This document shows positions 30,037-39,358 of a DNA stretch of 64,000 bases, one piece after another. The position numbers and the translations under genes are program-made. This stretch comes from Dyella lutea. GTDB lineage: Bacteria; Pseudomonadota; Gammaproteobacteria; Xanthomonadales; Rhodanobacteraceae. Below the pieces are notes generated by a model. That model did not search any database. It worked only from the letters and a program-made list of their open reading frames with translations, and was not told where the DNA came from. Position 1 is the stretch's first letter, and every line of letters starts with the position of its first letter. The stretch covers positions 716,001 to 780,000 of the forward strand of contig NZ_JAMZEK010000001.1 of the NCBI RefSeq assembly GCF_024158035.1, written 5' to 3'.

Positions 30037-31254
30037 GTGGCGCAGTTCCGCTACCGCGCGGTCAGCGACGCCGGCGACATGCTGCAGGGCCAGATGGAGG
30101 CAGCGTCGGTCGAGGACGTGATCGCCCGCCTGCAGGATCAGGGCCACACCCCGCTGGAAGCGGCCCCCGCCGACGCGCCGGGCGGCGGCAGCGGCCTGGC
30201 CGCGCTGTTCGCGCGCGGCCCGTTCAGCGGCGACCAGCTGGCCCAGTTCACCCATCAGCTGGCGACCCTGCTCGGCGCGGGTCAGCCGCTGGACCGCGCG
30301 CTCGGCATCCTGCTCGAGCTGCCCGAGGGCGAGCGGGCGAAGAAGCTGATCGAGCGCGTGCGCGACCGCGTACGCGGCGGCACCACGCTGTCGCAGGCGC
30401 TGGACGAAGAGCACGGCGTGTTCCCCAAGCTTTACGTGTCGCTGGTGCGCGCGGGCGAGGCCGGCGGTTCGCTGGAGGAGACGCTGCGCCGCCTCGCCGA
30501 CTACCTGGAGCGCGCCCAGCAGCTGCGCGGCAGCATCGTCAACGCACTGATCTATCCGGCCTTCCTGCTGGTCGGCGTGCTCGGTTCGCTGGTGCTGCTG
30601 CTGGCCTACGTGGTGCCGCAGTTCGTCCCGATCTTCCAGGACATGCAGGTGCCGATCCCGCTGATCACCCAGGCGGTGCTGGCACTGGGCAACCTGATCC
30701 AGGGCTGGTGGTGGCTGATCGTGCTGCTGATCGCCGGTGCGGTGGCCGTGCGTCGCGCGCAGCTGCGCGATCCCGAGGCGCGGCTGGCCGCGCACGCCAG
30801 GCTGCTGCAGCGGCGGGTGGTCGGACCGCTGCTGGTGAAGGTGGAGACCGCGCGCATCGCCCGCACGCTGGGCACGCTGTTGAAGAACGGCGTGCCGCTA
30901 CTGTCTTCGCTGACCATCGCGCGCCAGGTCACTTCCAACCGCGCGCTGGACGAGGCGCTGGCCACCGCCGCCGAGCAGGTCAAGGGCGGAGCCGGTCTCG
31001 GTTTCGCGCTGGCGCAGTCGCAGCGTTTCCCGCGGCTGGCCCTGCAGATGGTGCAGGTGGGCGAGGAGGCCGGCCAGCTCGACACCATGCTGCTGAAGGT
31101 GGCCGACACCTTCGAGCTGGAGAGCCGCCGCGCGATCGACCGCCTGCTCGCCGCGCTGGTGCCGGCGCTGACCATCGTGATGACCGTGCTGGTGGCGATC
31201 ATCATGGCGGCGATCCTGCTGCCGCTGCTCAGCCTGACCAGCAACATCCAGTGA
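30037..31254 (+). CDS. gspF: Type II secretion inner-membrane platform protein GspF
   Basis: 405-residue polytopic inner-membrane protein with two repeated T2SF domains (about 70-195 and 275-395) and three hydrophobic helices (LLVGVLGSLVLLLAYVVPQF, WWWLIVLLIAGAVAV, LTIVMTVLVAIIMAAILLPL). It starts with GTG at 30037, immediately after the gspE stop. It anchors GspE and the GspL/M proteins of the secretion platform. Confidence 0.95.
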   Translation: MAQFRYRAVSDAGDMLQGQMEAASVEDVIARLQDQGHTPLEAAPADAPGGGSGLAALFARGPFSGDQLAQFTHQLATLLGAGQPLDRALGILLELPEGERAKKLIERVRDRVRGGTTLSQALDEEHGVFPKLYVSLVRAGEAGGSLEETLRRLADYLERAQQLRGSIVNALIYPAFLLVGVLGSLVLLLAYVVPQFVPIFQDMQVPIPLITQAVLALGNLIQGWWWLIVLLIAGAVAVRRAQLRDPEARLAAHARLLQRRVVGPLLVKVETARIARTLGTLLKNGVPLLSSLTIARQVTSNRALDEALATAAEQVKGGAGLGFALAQSQRFPRLALQMVQVGEEAGQLDTMLLKVADTFELESRRAIDRLLAALVPALTIVMTVLVAIIMAAILLPLLSLTSNIQ

Positions 31255-31303
31255 TCGGCGGTGTCCGAGAGTTTCCGAACGTTCCATGACGAGAGGTAAG
31301 TCC

Positions 31304-31729
31304 ATGCAGTCCAGGTCCCTCCGCGCCGCGCGCCGCAGCGCCGGCTTCACCCTGCTCGAGATGCTCGCGGTGATCGTGCTGATCGGCATCATCGGCGCCG
31401 TGGTGGTCACCCAGGTCGGCAAGAACGTGGACAAGGGCAAGTACGGTGCCGGCAAGGCGCAGCTCACCACGCTCGGCCAGAAGATCGAGAATTACGCGCT
31501 GGACAATGGCACGCCGCCGCGCCAGCTCGAGGACCTGGTGACCAAGCCGTCCAATGCGACCAACTGGCAGGGACCGTACGCCAAGCCGTCCGAACTGAAG
31601 GACCCGTGGGGGCATGCCTTCGGCTACAAGTACCCGGGCGAGCACGGCAGCTTCGACCTGATCTTCTACGGCCAGGACGGGCAGCCGGGTGGCGACGGCT
31701 TCAGCAAGGACGTGGGCAACTGGCAGTAG
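31304..31729 (+). CDS. gspG: Major pseudopilin GspG
   Basis: 141-residue prepilin-like protein. The type III signal RRSAG-FTLLEMLAVIVLIGIIGAVVV shows the prepilin peptidase cleavage site and Glu at mature position 5. The C-terminal GspG part contains the calcium-binding/loop region KDPWGHAFGYKYPGEHG. The ATG at 31304 is favoured over 31286 because AGAGG lies just upstream. GspG polymerises into the pseudopilus that pushes exoproteins through the secretin. The prepilin peptidase gene is not in this window. Confidence 0.94.
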   Translation: MQSRSLRAARRSAGFTLLEMLAVIVLIGIIGAVVVTQVGKNVDKGKYGAGKAQLTTLGQKIENYALDNGTPPRQLEDLVTKPSNATNWQGPYAKPSELKDPWGHAFGYKYPGEHGSFDLIFYGQDGQPGGDGFSKDVGNWQ

Positions 31730-31753
31730 GCGCCGCCCGCTCGGATCTCTCCG

Positions 31754-32242
31754 ATGAGTACCCGCTGCTCCCGTCGCCGATCCGCCGTGCACCATGCGCG
31801 GGGCTTCACGCTGTTCGAGATGCTGGCGGTGATCCTGCTGATCGGCATCGCGGCGGCGGCGGTGTCGATCTCGGTCTCGCAAGGCCTGGCCGGTGCGCGC
31901 GTCAGCGCGGCCAGCGGTGAACTGGCCGCCACCCTGCGCGCCACCCGCGCCCAGGCCATCGTGAAGGGGCAGGAGCAGCATTTCGACCTGGACATCCGCG
32001 CCGGCAGCTACACCGGCGCGGACGACCGCACCCGCGAGCTGCCGAAGGGCATGAAGGTCAGCATCACCAGCGCGAAGGAAGACCAGGTGTCGCCCACCGT
32101 CGGACGCATCCGCTTCTTCCCCGACGGCAGCTCCACCGGGGGGCACATCACCCTGCAACAGGGGCAGCGGCGCTGGCAGGTCAACGTGGGCTGGCTGACC
32201 GGCGCGGTCAGCGTGGTGCAGCCTGGTGCGGCGCCGCCATGA
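31754..32242 (+). CDS. gspH: Minor pseudopilin GspH
   Basis: 162-residue minor pseudopilin with the prepilin signal HARG-FTLFEMLAVILLIGIAA including Glu5. The remaining domain is beta-rich (FDLDIRAGSYTGADDRTREL). It is the core minor pseudopilin linking the tip complex to GspG. Overlaps gspI by four bases (ATGA). Confidence 0.9.
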   Translation: MSTRCSRRRSAVHHARGFTLFEMLAVILLIGIAAAAVSISVSQGLAGARVSAASGELAATLRATRAQAIVKGQEQHFDLDIRAGSYTGADDRTRELPKGMKVSITSAKEDQVSPTVGRIRFFPDGSSTGGHITLQQGQRRWQVNVGWLTGAVSVVQPGAAPP

Positions 32243-32655
32243 AGACGCCTCGCCGCCAGCGGGGTTTCAGCCTGATCGAGGTGATCGCGGCGCTGCTGCT
32301 GCTGGCGATCGCCTTCACCGCGCTGATGAAGGTGGCCGGCGGCGCGATCGACCTGACCCACCGCGCCGCCCAGCGCAGCGAGGCGGCGATGTGGGCGCGC
32401 AGCCTGCTGGACAGCGCCTTCGTGATCGAGCCGCCGCAGGCGGGCACCCGCACCGGTCGGTTCGACAACCGCTACCGCTGGCAGTTGCAGGTGACGCCAT
32501 GGACGCCGGAGGGCAAGCCGCCGCCGAATCCGCCGTTGCAGCTGTACCGGCTGGACCTCGACGTGCGCTGGAGCGAAGGCGGCCACGAACAGGACGCGCG
32601 CTTCAGCACGCTTCGCGCCGGGATGCCAACGGGTGCGGGCGGAGGCGGGCGGTGA
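32239..32655 (+). CDS. gspI: Minor pseudopilin GspI
   Basis: 138-residue minor pseudopilin with prepilin signal RQRG-FSLIEVIAALLLLAIAF and Glu5. Together with GspJ and GspK it forms the pseudopilus tip. It overlaps gspH by four bases and its TGA overlaps the gspJ ATG by one base, so translation is coupled. Confidence 0.9.
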   Translation: MKTPRRQRGFSLIEVIAALLLLAIAFTALMKVAGGAIDLTHRAAQRSEAAMWARSLLDSAFVIEPPQAGTRTGRFDNRYRWQLQVTPWTPEGKPPPNPPLQLYRLDLDVRWSEGGHEQDARFSTLRAGMPTGAGGGGR

Positions 32656-33317
32656 TGCGCGCCCGCGGTTTCAGCCTGCTCGAGGTGCTGCTGGCGCTGG
32701 TGCTGCTCAGCGTGCTGCTGCTGGGTGTGTACTCGGGGATCCGCACCGCTACCCACGGCGTGCGCTCGGGCACCGCGGCGGTGGAGCGGCTCGACCAGAT
32801 CCGCTCCACCCAGCAGCTGCTGCGACGCGAGCTGGCGCAGGCGATGGTGGCGCCGATCGATCACGACGCCAACGGCGATGCGCTGTTCTTCGAAGGCAAG
32901 GCCGATGCCATGCGCTTCGTCGCCCCGCTGCCGGGCTATCTCGACAAGCTCGGGCCCCAACTGCTGAAGCTGTCCCTGGTCGACGATCATCATGGCGGCA
33001 AGCAGCTGCAGTTGCAGTTGGCCCTGCTGCCGCCGGACGGCAAGCCGCCGCGCCCGCTGGGCAAGCCGCAGCTGCTGCTCGATCACGTCAGGCAGGGGCG
33101 ATTCCAGTACCGCGGGGTGGATGCGCAAGGGCGCGTCGGCGATTGGCAGGACAACTGGCCGGACGGCCGCCTGATGCCGCAGCTGGTGCGCATCGAACTG
33201 ACCCCGCAGGGCACCACGCCCTGGCCGGAGCTGACCATGCCCCTGCGGATCGACCCGAGCAGCGGGCTGATGCTGCAGGGGCCGCTGCTGCGCATGCGGG
33301 CGGCGGGAGCGCGATGA
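32655..33317 (+). CDS. gspJ: Minor pseudopilin GspJ
   Basis: 220-residue tip pseudopilin with prepilin signal RARG-FSLLEVLLALVLLSVLLLGV and Glu5. The long hydrophilic C-terminal domain (GspJ family) follows. The start at 32655 overlaps the gspI stop; a longer in-frame extension upstream lies inside gspI in another phase and is discarded. Its own stop overlaps the gspK start. Confidence 0.9.
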   Translation: MRARGFSLLEVLLALVLLSVLLLGVYSGIRTATHGVRSGTAAVERLDQIRSTQQLLRRELAQAMVAPIDHDANGDALFFEGKADAMRFVAPLPGYLDKLGPQLLKLSLVDDHHGGKQLQLQLALLPPDGKPPRPLGKPQLLLDHVRQGRFQYRGVDAQGRVGDWQDNWPDGRLMPQLVRIELTPQGTTPWPELTMPLRIDPSSGLMLQGPLLRMRAAGAR

Positions 33318-34183
33318 TGCAAAGGTCGCCTCTCCCACGTCGCCAGCGCGGCGTCGCACTGCTGGTGGTGCTGTGGGCCTGCACCCTGCTGGCGGTGCTG
33401 CTCGGCGGCTACGCGCTGATGGCGCGCACCGAGGCCCTGCAGGCGCGCTATGCGTTTGCCCACACCCAGGCGCACTACGCGGCCGAGGCGGGTATCGCGC
33501 GGGCGGTGTACGCGCTGCAGGATCCGAGACTGGCACAGCGCTGGATTCCCGACGGACGGTCGTACACCTTCCCGTTCGGCGACGCCTCCGTGCAGGTCCA
33601 GATCGTCGACGAGAGCGGCAAGGTGGACCTCAATGCGGCGTCGCCGGCCGTGCTCGCCGGCCTGTTCAAGGCGGCCGGCATGGAGCCGCGGGCCGCCGAG
33701 CAGCTGGCGGGCCGGGTGGCGGCCTGGCGCAGCTTCAGCGATGCGGTGGGACCGAACCCGGCCGACGCCGCCTACACCGCGGCCGGGCTCGACTACCTGC
33801 CGCGGCATGGGCCGTTCGCCAGCATCGAGGAACTGCGGATGGTGCTCGGCATGCCGGCGGCCATCTACAAGGCGGTCGCTTCGCAGGTCACGCTGTGGTC
33901 AGGGCGCGACGCGCCCAATCCGGCTACCGCGCCGCCGCTGGCGCTGGCGGCGATTCCTGGCATGGATGCGGCGCGGATCCAGCAGGCCGAGGACGCGCGA
34001 CAGGCGCTGGATCCAGCGACCGCGATGGCGTCCGGTGCCGGGGTAACGCATAGTATCCGTTCGCAGGCGACGCTTCCCGACGGCACCCGGGCCGTGGTGC
34101 GGGCAACGGTTCGCCTGCGCGGGATCGGGGCTGGCGTGCAGCCGTACGCGGTGTTGCGCTGGCAGGAGGGAGACGGGGAATGA
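33314..34183 (+). CDS. gspK: Minor pseudopilin GspK
   Basis: 289-residue largest pseudopilin. Prepilin-like signal RRQRG-VALLVVLWACTLLAVLL; position 5 is not Glu, as is normal for GspK. It contains the GspK helix-hairpin-helix-like segment VDLNAASPAVLAGLFKAAGM. It caps the pseudopilus. Its start overlaps the gspJ stop (ATGATG at 33314; either ATG possible) and its end overlaps gspL by four bases. Confidence 0.9.
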   Translation: MMQRSPLPRRQRGVALLVVLWACTLLAVLLGGYALMARTEALQARYAFAHTQAHYAAEAGIARAVYALQDPRLAQRWIPDGRSYTFPFGDASVQVQIVDESGKVDLNAASPAVLAGLFKAAGMEPRAAEQLAGRVAAWRSFSDAVGPNPADAAYTAAGLDYLPRHGPFASIEELRMVLGMPAAIYKAVASQVTLWSGRDAPNPATAPPLALAAIPGMDAARIQQAEDARQALDPATAMASGAGVTHSIRSQATLPDGTRAVVRATVRLRGIGAGVQPYAVLRWQEGDGE

Positions 34184-35334
34184 GTACCGCAATGCAGTCG
34201 CTGCGGCCGTCGCTGGAGCGCGCGCGGCGCGCCTGGCGCGGCTCGCCGCTGCCGGCGTTCCTGGCGTGGTGGGGCGGCGAACTGCGCACCCTGCTGCCGG
34301 TCCGGATGCGCCAGATGCTGGCCAGCGGTGCCGACTGGCACCTGTTGGAGCATCGGAATGGACACTGGAGCGTGCGCCGTGCCGGCGAGCCGGGCCTGCT
34401 GGCGCAATGGCCCGACGACGGCGATCCGACGATCCAGCAGCAGGCCCTGCGCCAGGCACTGGCCGCGGTCGATCCACAGGATCTGCGGCTGGCCCTGTGC
34501 CTGCCGGTATCGGCAGGCCTGCGCCGCACACTGGCATTGCCGTTGGCCGCCCGCGACAACCTGGCCCAGGTGGTCGGTTTCGAGATCGATCGGCAGACCC
34601 CGTTCCGCGCCGAGCAGGTGGCGACCGATGTGCGCGAGCTGGCGCGCCCGGTCGGCGAGGGCCGCTTCGCGGTCGAGCTGATTGCCTTGCCGCGCAGCAC
34701 GCTCGATCCCCTGCTCGATCGACTGGCCGCCCTGCGCATCCGCATCGATGCGGTCGACCTGCTCGACGGCGATGCCCGGCTCGGCGCGAACCTGTTGCCG
34801 CCCGCGCAACGACCGCGCCGGGTCGATCCGCGCGCGCGGCTGAATCTCGCGCTCGTTGCCGCCTGCGTGGTGCTGGCGGGGCTGGTGCTGGGGCAGTGGC
34901 TGCACAACCGGCAGGTCGCGCTGGACGCGATGCAGGCCCAGGTCGATGCCATGCACGGCGAGGCGCAGCAGGTGGCTCTGCTGCGCCAGCAACTGCAGGA
35001 CAATGCCGGCGCAGCCGGCTTCCTGGCACTCAAGAAGAAAGACACCGTGCCGGTGCTGGCGCTGCTGGACGAACTCACCCGCCGTCTGCCCGACAGCGCC
35101 TGGCTGGAGCGCTTCAGTGTCGACAGCAACGGTCACCTCGGTTTCCAGGGCCAGGCGACGCAGGCGGCCAGGCTGGTCGATGCGCTGAAGGACGATCCGC
35201 TGATCCGCGATGTCGGCTTCCAGGGCTCGATCCAGGCCGATCCGACCACCGGCAAGGAGCGCTTCTACCTCGTTGCCAATGTACGCACGCCGGCGACCCC
35301 CGCCGCTGCGGCATCCGCGGGAGCCACGCCATGA
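34180..35334 (+). CDS. gspL: Type II secretion protein GspL
   Basis: 384-residue inner-membrane protein with an actin-like cytoplasmic domain (about 20-220) that binds GspE, one transmembrane helix near 225-245 (LNLALVAACVVLAGLVLGQWL) and a periplasmic ferredoxin-like domain resembling PilN/XpsL (about 250-370). It recruits the ATPase to the membrane. Overlaps gspK and gspM by four bases each. Confidence 0.87.
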   Translation: MSTAMQSLRPSLERARRAWRGSPLPAFLAWWGGELRTLLPVRMRQMLASGADWHLLEHRNGHWSVRRAGEPGLLAQWPDDGDPTIQQQALRQALAAVDPQDLRLALCLPVSAGLRRTLALPLAARDNLAQVVGFEIDRQTPFRAEQVATDVRELARPVGEGRFAVELIALPRSTLDPLLDRLAALRIRIDAVDLLDGDARLGANLLPPAQRPRRVDPRARLNLALVAACVVLAGLVLGQWLHNRQVALDAMQAQVDAMHGEAQQVALLRQQLQDNAGAAGFLALKKKDTVPVLALLDELTRRLPDSAWLERFSVDSNGHLGFQGQATQAARLVDALKDDPLIRDVGFQGSIQADPTTGKERFYLVANVRTPATPAAAASAGATP

Positions 35335-35966
35335 GCCGGCTGGTGATGAAGCCGCGCGACAGCCGGCTGGCGGCGATCGGTCTGCTGCTGCTGGTGCTGG
35401 TGATCGCCTACTTCGTGCTGCTGCACTGGTGGTTCGTGGCGCCGCTGCAGTCGATCAACGCGCAGATGAGCGATCTGCGCGATACCCAGAGCCGCTACGC
35501 CGCCGCCATCGCGCAGAAGCCGGAGCTGGAGAAGCGCCTCGCCGCGATGGGCGCCGGGCAGGCGGCGAGCAGCGCGTTCCTGCCCGAGGACGATCCCAAC
35601 GCCGCGACCGCCGGGCTGATGCAGCGGGTGGTCGACGTGACCGGTGCGCACCGGCGCGACGGAGGTTGCGAGGTGACCCAGAAGATGCCGCTGCCCGAGC
35701 CCCAGGCGGACGGCAGCGAGCCCTACCGGAAAGCCGCGGTGAGCATCAGCCTGCGCTGCGACATCGAGCCGCTGGCCGCGGTGCTGAACGATCTGGAGCA
35801 GGGCACGCCTTACCTGTTCGTCGGCGACCTGAGCATCTTTCGCAATCCGGTGATCACCCAGCAGAACGCCCAGGCGCCGCTGGAGGTGCAGTTCACGCTG
35901 ACCGGCTATGTGCGTCCGTCGCACGCCGGCACCGGCACCGGCACTACCCAGGGAGCCGCCCCGTGA
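35331..35966 (+). CDS. gspM: Type II secretion protein GspM
   Basis: 211-residue bitopic inner-membrane protein: one helix near residues 14-37 (AAIGLLLLVLVIAYFVLLHWWF), then a coiled coil (about 40-75) and a PilO-like periplasmic domain. It pairs with GspL. The chosen ATG overlaps the gspL stop; the long upstream frame belongs to a different phase inside gspL. Confidence 0.85.
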   Translation: MSRLVMKPRDSRLAAIGLLLLVLVIAYFVLLHWWFVAPLQSINAQMSDLRDTQSRYAAAIAQKPELEKRLAAMGAGQAASSAFLPEDDPNAATAGLMQRVVDVTGAHRRDGGCEVTQKMPLPEPQADGSEPYRKAAVSISLRCDIEPLAAVLNDLEQGTPYLFVGDLSIFRNPVITQQNAQAPLEVQFTLTGYVRPSHAGTGTGTTQGAAP

Positions 35967-36688
35967 AGGCCGCCACGCAACGCCGGCTGACGCCGATGCT
36001 GGTGCTGGCTGCCGGCGTTCTCGGCGCCGCGCTGGTGGTCCTGTTGCTCGGTCTTGGCCAGGGTGTGCGCTGGCGTGCGCCGCATCCGGTGGCACCGCTG
36101 CCGCCGCCCGGGCACGGTGCCGCGCTGCCGCCGCCACAGCCGCTGGACCGCTTCGCTACCGTCTGGCAGCGACCGCTGTTCCGTCCCGACCGGCGTCCCG
36201 GCGCACGTTCCGGTGACGGCGGTGCCGTCGGCGACCTGGCGCTGACCGGGGTGATCCTCACCCCCAGCTTGCGGATGGCGCTGGCGCACGACAAGACCAA
36301 CAACCGCGACCTGCAGATCGCCCAGGGCAAGACCACGCCGGACGGCCGCTGGACCCTGGTCGAGGTACAGCCGCGCGCAGCGGTGTTCGATGGCCCCGAC
36401 GGCCGGGTCGAACTCAAGCTGCCGGCCGGCGCCCCGTTCGACAAGACGCCGCCGGCGCCGGACAACGCGCCCGGTGCCGCCGAGATGCGCAAGGAGGCCG
36501 GCGGCGCGCCGTTTCCGGCGACCGGATCGTCGCCGCGCATGGGCCTGACCCCGCCCGGCGCCGGGCGTGCGCAACGCGGGCACCAGACCGAAGCGCAGCT
36601 CCAGGCCGAGCGGCTGCGCCAGCTCAACGCCATCATCCAGAAACGTCGGGCCGAGCAGGCAGCCTCGACCCAGCAAGGAGACCATTGA
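35963..36688 (+). CDS. gspN: Type II secretion protein GspN (XpsN-like)
   Basis: 241-residue protein with one N-terminal membrane helix (LTPMLVLAAGVLGAALVVLLLGL), a proline-rich periplasmic stretch, and a central domain (FATVWQRPLFRPDRRPG onward, then GDLALTGVILTPSLRMALAH) that resembles the homology region of GspC. In Xanthomonas the protein in this position, XpsN, takes the place of GspC and contacts the secretin XpsD. Starts with GTG at 35963 overlapping the gspM stop. The C-terminus is low-complexity and charged. The name follows the operon order. Confidence 0.78.
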   Translation: MKAATQRRLTPMLVLAAGVLGAALVVLLLGLGQGVRWRAPHPVAPLPPPGHGAALPPPQPLDRFATVWQRPLFRPDRRPGARSGDGGAVGDLALTGVILTPSLRMALAHDKTNNRDLQIAQGKTTPDGRWTLVEVQPRAAVFDGPDGRVELKLPAGAPFDKTPPAPDNAPGAAEMRKEAGGAPFPATGSSPRMGLTPPGAGRAQRGHQTEAQLQAERLRQLNAIIQKRRAEQAASTQQGDH

Positions 36689-39291
36689 TGTTCCGCATGC
36701 TGAAGCACCCGATGATCCGCGTGGCCGCGCTGGCCAGCGTGGTCTGGCTGGCCGGCTGCGCCACGATGCCGCCGCCGCCGGACGACGGCGCGCTGCAGCG
36801 CGAGGCGATGGCCGGCACCGAAAAGCCGGTGCCGCCGCCGCTGCCGCTGGCCAACCGGCTAGGTGCCGAAACGCCGGCCGCGGTACAGCCGGAACTGCGT
36901 ACCGGCACCGGCCAGTTCATTCATCCGACCGCCCTGGCGACGCCGCATCCCGCGGCCAAGGGCGACGGCGCGGTCACCTTCAACTTTGAGAACCAGCCGG
37001 TGCAGGCGGTGGTGAAGGCGGTGCTCGGCGACCTGCTGAAGAAGAACTACACCATCGCGCCGGGTGTGCAGGGCAACATCTCCTTCGCCACCGCCGAGCC
37101 GGTGGACTCCAGCCAGGCGCTGCCGATCCTGGAGATGCTGTTGTCGTGGACCGGCAACGCGCTGGTCAGCAACGCCGGCGGCTACGTGGTGATGCCGGCC
37201 AAGGACGCCGCCGCCGGCAACCTGGTGCCGGGCCTGGGCGCCAGCGCGCCGGCCGGTGGCCTGCAGGCGCGGCTGTTCCCGCTGCACTACATCAGCGCGG
37301 TGGAGATGCAGAAGCTGATCAAGCCATTCGCGCGGACCGACTCGGTGCTGCTGGTTGATCCGGCGCGCAACCTGCTGGTGCTCTCCGGCACGCCGCAGGA
37401 GCTGGCCAACTACGCGAGCACCGTGCGCACCTTCGACGTGGACTGGCTGCGTGGCATGTCGGTGGGCGTGTTCTCGCTCGAGCATGCCAGCGTCACCGAC
37501 CTGATGCCCAAGCTCGACAGCCTGTTCGGCAAGGACGGCAACACGCCGCTGGCCGGCATGCTGCGCTTCATCCCGATCGAGCGCACCAACGCGCTGGTGG
37601 TGATCTCCACCCAGCCGGACTACCTGCACGAGGTCGGCGACTGGATCCACCGCATCGACCGCGGCGGCGGCAACGAACCGCAGCTCTACGTCTACGACGT
37701 GCGCAACATCAAGGCCTCGGACCTGGCCCGTTACCTGGCGCAGATCTACACCGACAACGCGGGCGGCGGCAGCAGCTCCGGCGGCGAGGTGGGGCCGGGC
37801 CTCACCGGCGCCACGATCGGCAACACCGGCGGCGCAGGTGGCAAGTCGATGGGCAGCACCGCGGGCAGCTTCGGCAGCAGCAGTGGTGGGTTCGGTGGCA
37901 ATGATGGTGCGCGCGGCGGCGGGCTCGGCAGCTCCAGCGGGATGGGCGACACCGGCGGTGCATCCGGCGGCCAGGGCGGCACCGGCGGGGCGCTGATCAA
38001 CGCCAGCGGCAGTGCCGGCGGCGCATCGGGCAACCAGGAGTACAGCTCCGGTGACGGCAGCATCCGGATCAGCTCGGTCGATGCCAACAACCAGCTGCTG
38101 GTGCGCGCGCGGCCGTCGCAGTGGGCAGAGATCCAGGATGCGATCCAGCGTCTGGACACCGTGCCGCTGCAGGTGCAGATCGAGACCCGGATTCTCGAAG
38201 TGAACCTGAGCGGCGACTTCAAGTTCGGCGTGCAGTGGTATCTGCAGGGCCTGGCCGGTGGCACCCAGAACAGCGATGGCAGCTTCACCCCGGGCAACCC
38301 GAACAATCCGCGCCAGGGTGCGCTGGGCATCGGCGGCAACACCTACGTGCCCAGCAACGGCGTCACTGGCGATGCGCTGTTCTATTCCTTCGTCAACTCC
38401 AACCTGCAGGTCGCGCTGCACGCGATGGAGACCAGCGGCAATACCAAGACGCTGTCGGCCCCGTCGATGGTGGTGCTGAACAACCAGGTGGCGCACATCC
38501 AGGTCGGTAGCCGGGTGCCGATCAACAGCACCAGCATTGCGCTCAATGCTGGTACGAGCACACCCGTCACCGATGCGAAGTACCTCGATACCGGCGTGAT
38601 CCTCAACGTGCAGCCGCGGGTCAATCCCGGCGGCCTGGTCTACCTCAACATCGGCCAGCAGGTCAGCCAGGTCGACCGCACTGCCGCACTGGTCAACGGC
38701 AACCCGACCATCTCGCAGCGCGAGCTGGCCACCCAGGTGGCGGTACAGAGCGGGCAGACCGTGCTGCTCGGTGGCCTGATCCAGCAGGACGAGGGCACCT
38801 CCGACGGCGGCGTGCCCGGCCTGAACCGCGTGCCCATCCTCGGCCGGCTGTTCGGCACCACCAGCCGCACGCACAGCCGCACCGAGCTGATCGTGCTGAT
38901 TACGCCGCGGGTGATCACCAGCAGCGACGACGCCCGCCAGATCACCGAGGAGTACCAGCGCAAGTTCGAATCGCTGGCGCCGCTTAGGGCGAAGGAGGCG
39001 GCCGTACCGACGGCCGCCAAGACCCCGTCGTCGTTGGGCGCACCGGCCGGGGACGCGGCAGCGACGCCCGAGCAGCTGCAGCAGCAGGCCGAGGCCGCGC
39101 TGGCACAGACCGACTACGTGGGCGCCCAGGCATTGGCACTGCGCTCGTGGCGGCAGGGCACGCGCCACGGCGAGCTGTGTGTGCAGAACTGGCGGGTGAT
39201 CGGCGAGGCGCGGGCGCGACTGAAGGACACGGCGGGCGCCCAGACCGCCGACAAATGGATGCAGCAGTGCGTCGCGGCTGAGCCACGCTAG
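36688..39291 (+). CDS. gspD: Type II secretion outer-membrane secretin GspD (XpsD)
   Basis: 867-residue lipoprotein secretin forming the outer-membrane channel. Lipobox LAGC at residues 21-24. N0-N3 domains occupy about 90-480, interrupted by a Gly/Ser-rich insert at about 357-450. The secretin domain (about 490-765) contains VPILGRLFG and the conserved ELIVLITPRVI. A C-terminal extension of about 90 residues after the secretin core has a TPR-like helical look (YVGAQALALRSWRQGTRHGE). The ATG at 36688 has AAGGAG upstream and overlaps the gspN stop. Last gene of the operon. Confidence 0.95.
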   Translation: MFRMLKHPMIRVAALASVVWLAGCATMPPPPDDGALQREAMAGTEKPVPPPLPLANRLGAETPAAVQPELRTGTGQFIHPTALATPHPAAKGDGAVTFNFENQPVQAVVKAVLGDLLKKNYTIAPGVQGNISFATAEPVDSSQALPILEMLLSWTGNALVSNAGGYVVMPAKDAAAGNLVPGLGASAPAGGLQARLFPLHYISAVEMQKLIKPFARTDSVLLVDPARNLLVLSGTPQELANYASTVRTFDVDWLRGMSVGVFSLEHASVTDLMPKLDSLFGKDGNTPLAGMLRFIPIERTNALVVISTQPDYLHEVGDWIHRIDRGGGNEPQLYVYDVRNIKASDLARYLAQIYTDNAGGGSSSGGEVGPGLTGATIGNTGGAGGKSMGSTAGSFGSSSGGFGGNDGARGGGLGSSSGMGDTGGASGGQGGTGGALINASGSAGGASGNQEYSSGDGSIRISSVDANNQLLVRARPSQWAEIQDAIQRLDTVPLQVQIETRILEVNLSGDFKFGVQWYLQGLAGGTQNSDGSFTPGNPNNPRQGALGIGGNTYVPSNGVTGDALFYSFVNSNLQVALHAMETSGNTKTLSAPSMVVLNNQVAHIQVGSRVPINSTSIALNAGTSTPVTDAKYLDTGVILNVQPRVNPGGLVYLNIGQQVSQVDRTAALVNGNPTISQRELATQVAVQSGQTVLLGGLIQQDEGTSDGGVPGLNRVPILGRLFGTTSRTHSRTELIVLITPRVITSSDDARQITEEYQRKFESLAPLRAKEAAVPTAAKTPSSLGAPAGDAAATPEQLQQQAEAALAQTDYVGAQALALRSWRQGTRHGELCVQNWRVIGEARARLKDTAGAQTADKWMQQCVAAEPR

Positions 39292-39358
39292 CTGTCGCGC
39301 GGCGACCAGCGCGCCGGCGGGGCGTGTCGCGCCCGCTCCGCCGTTACCATTGGCGCGG

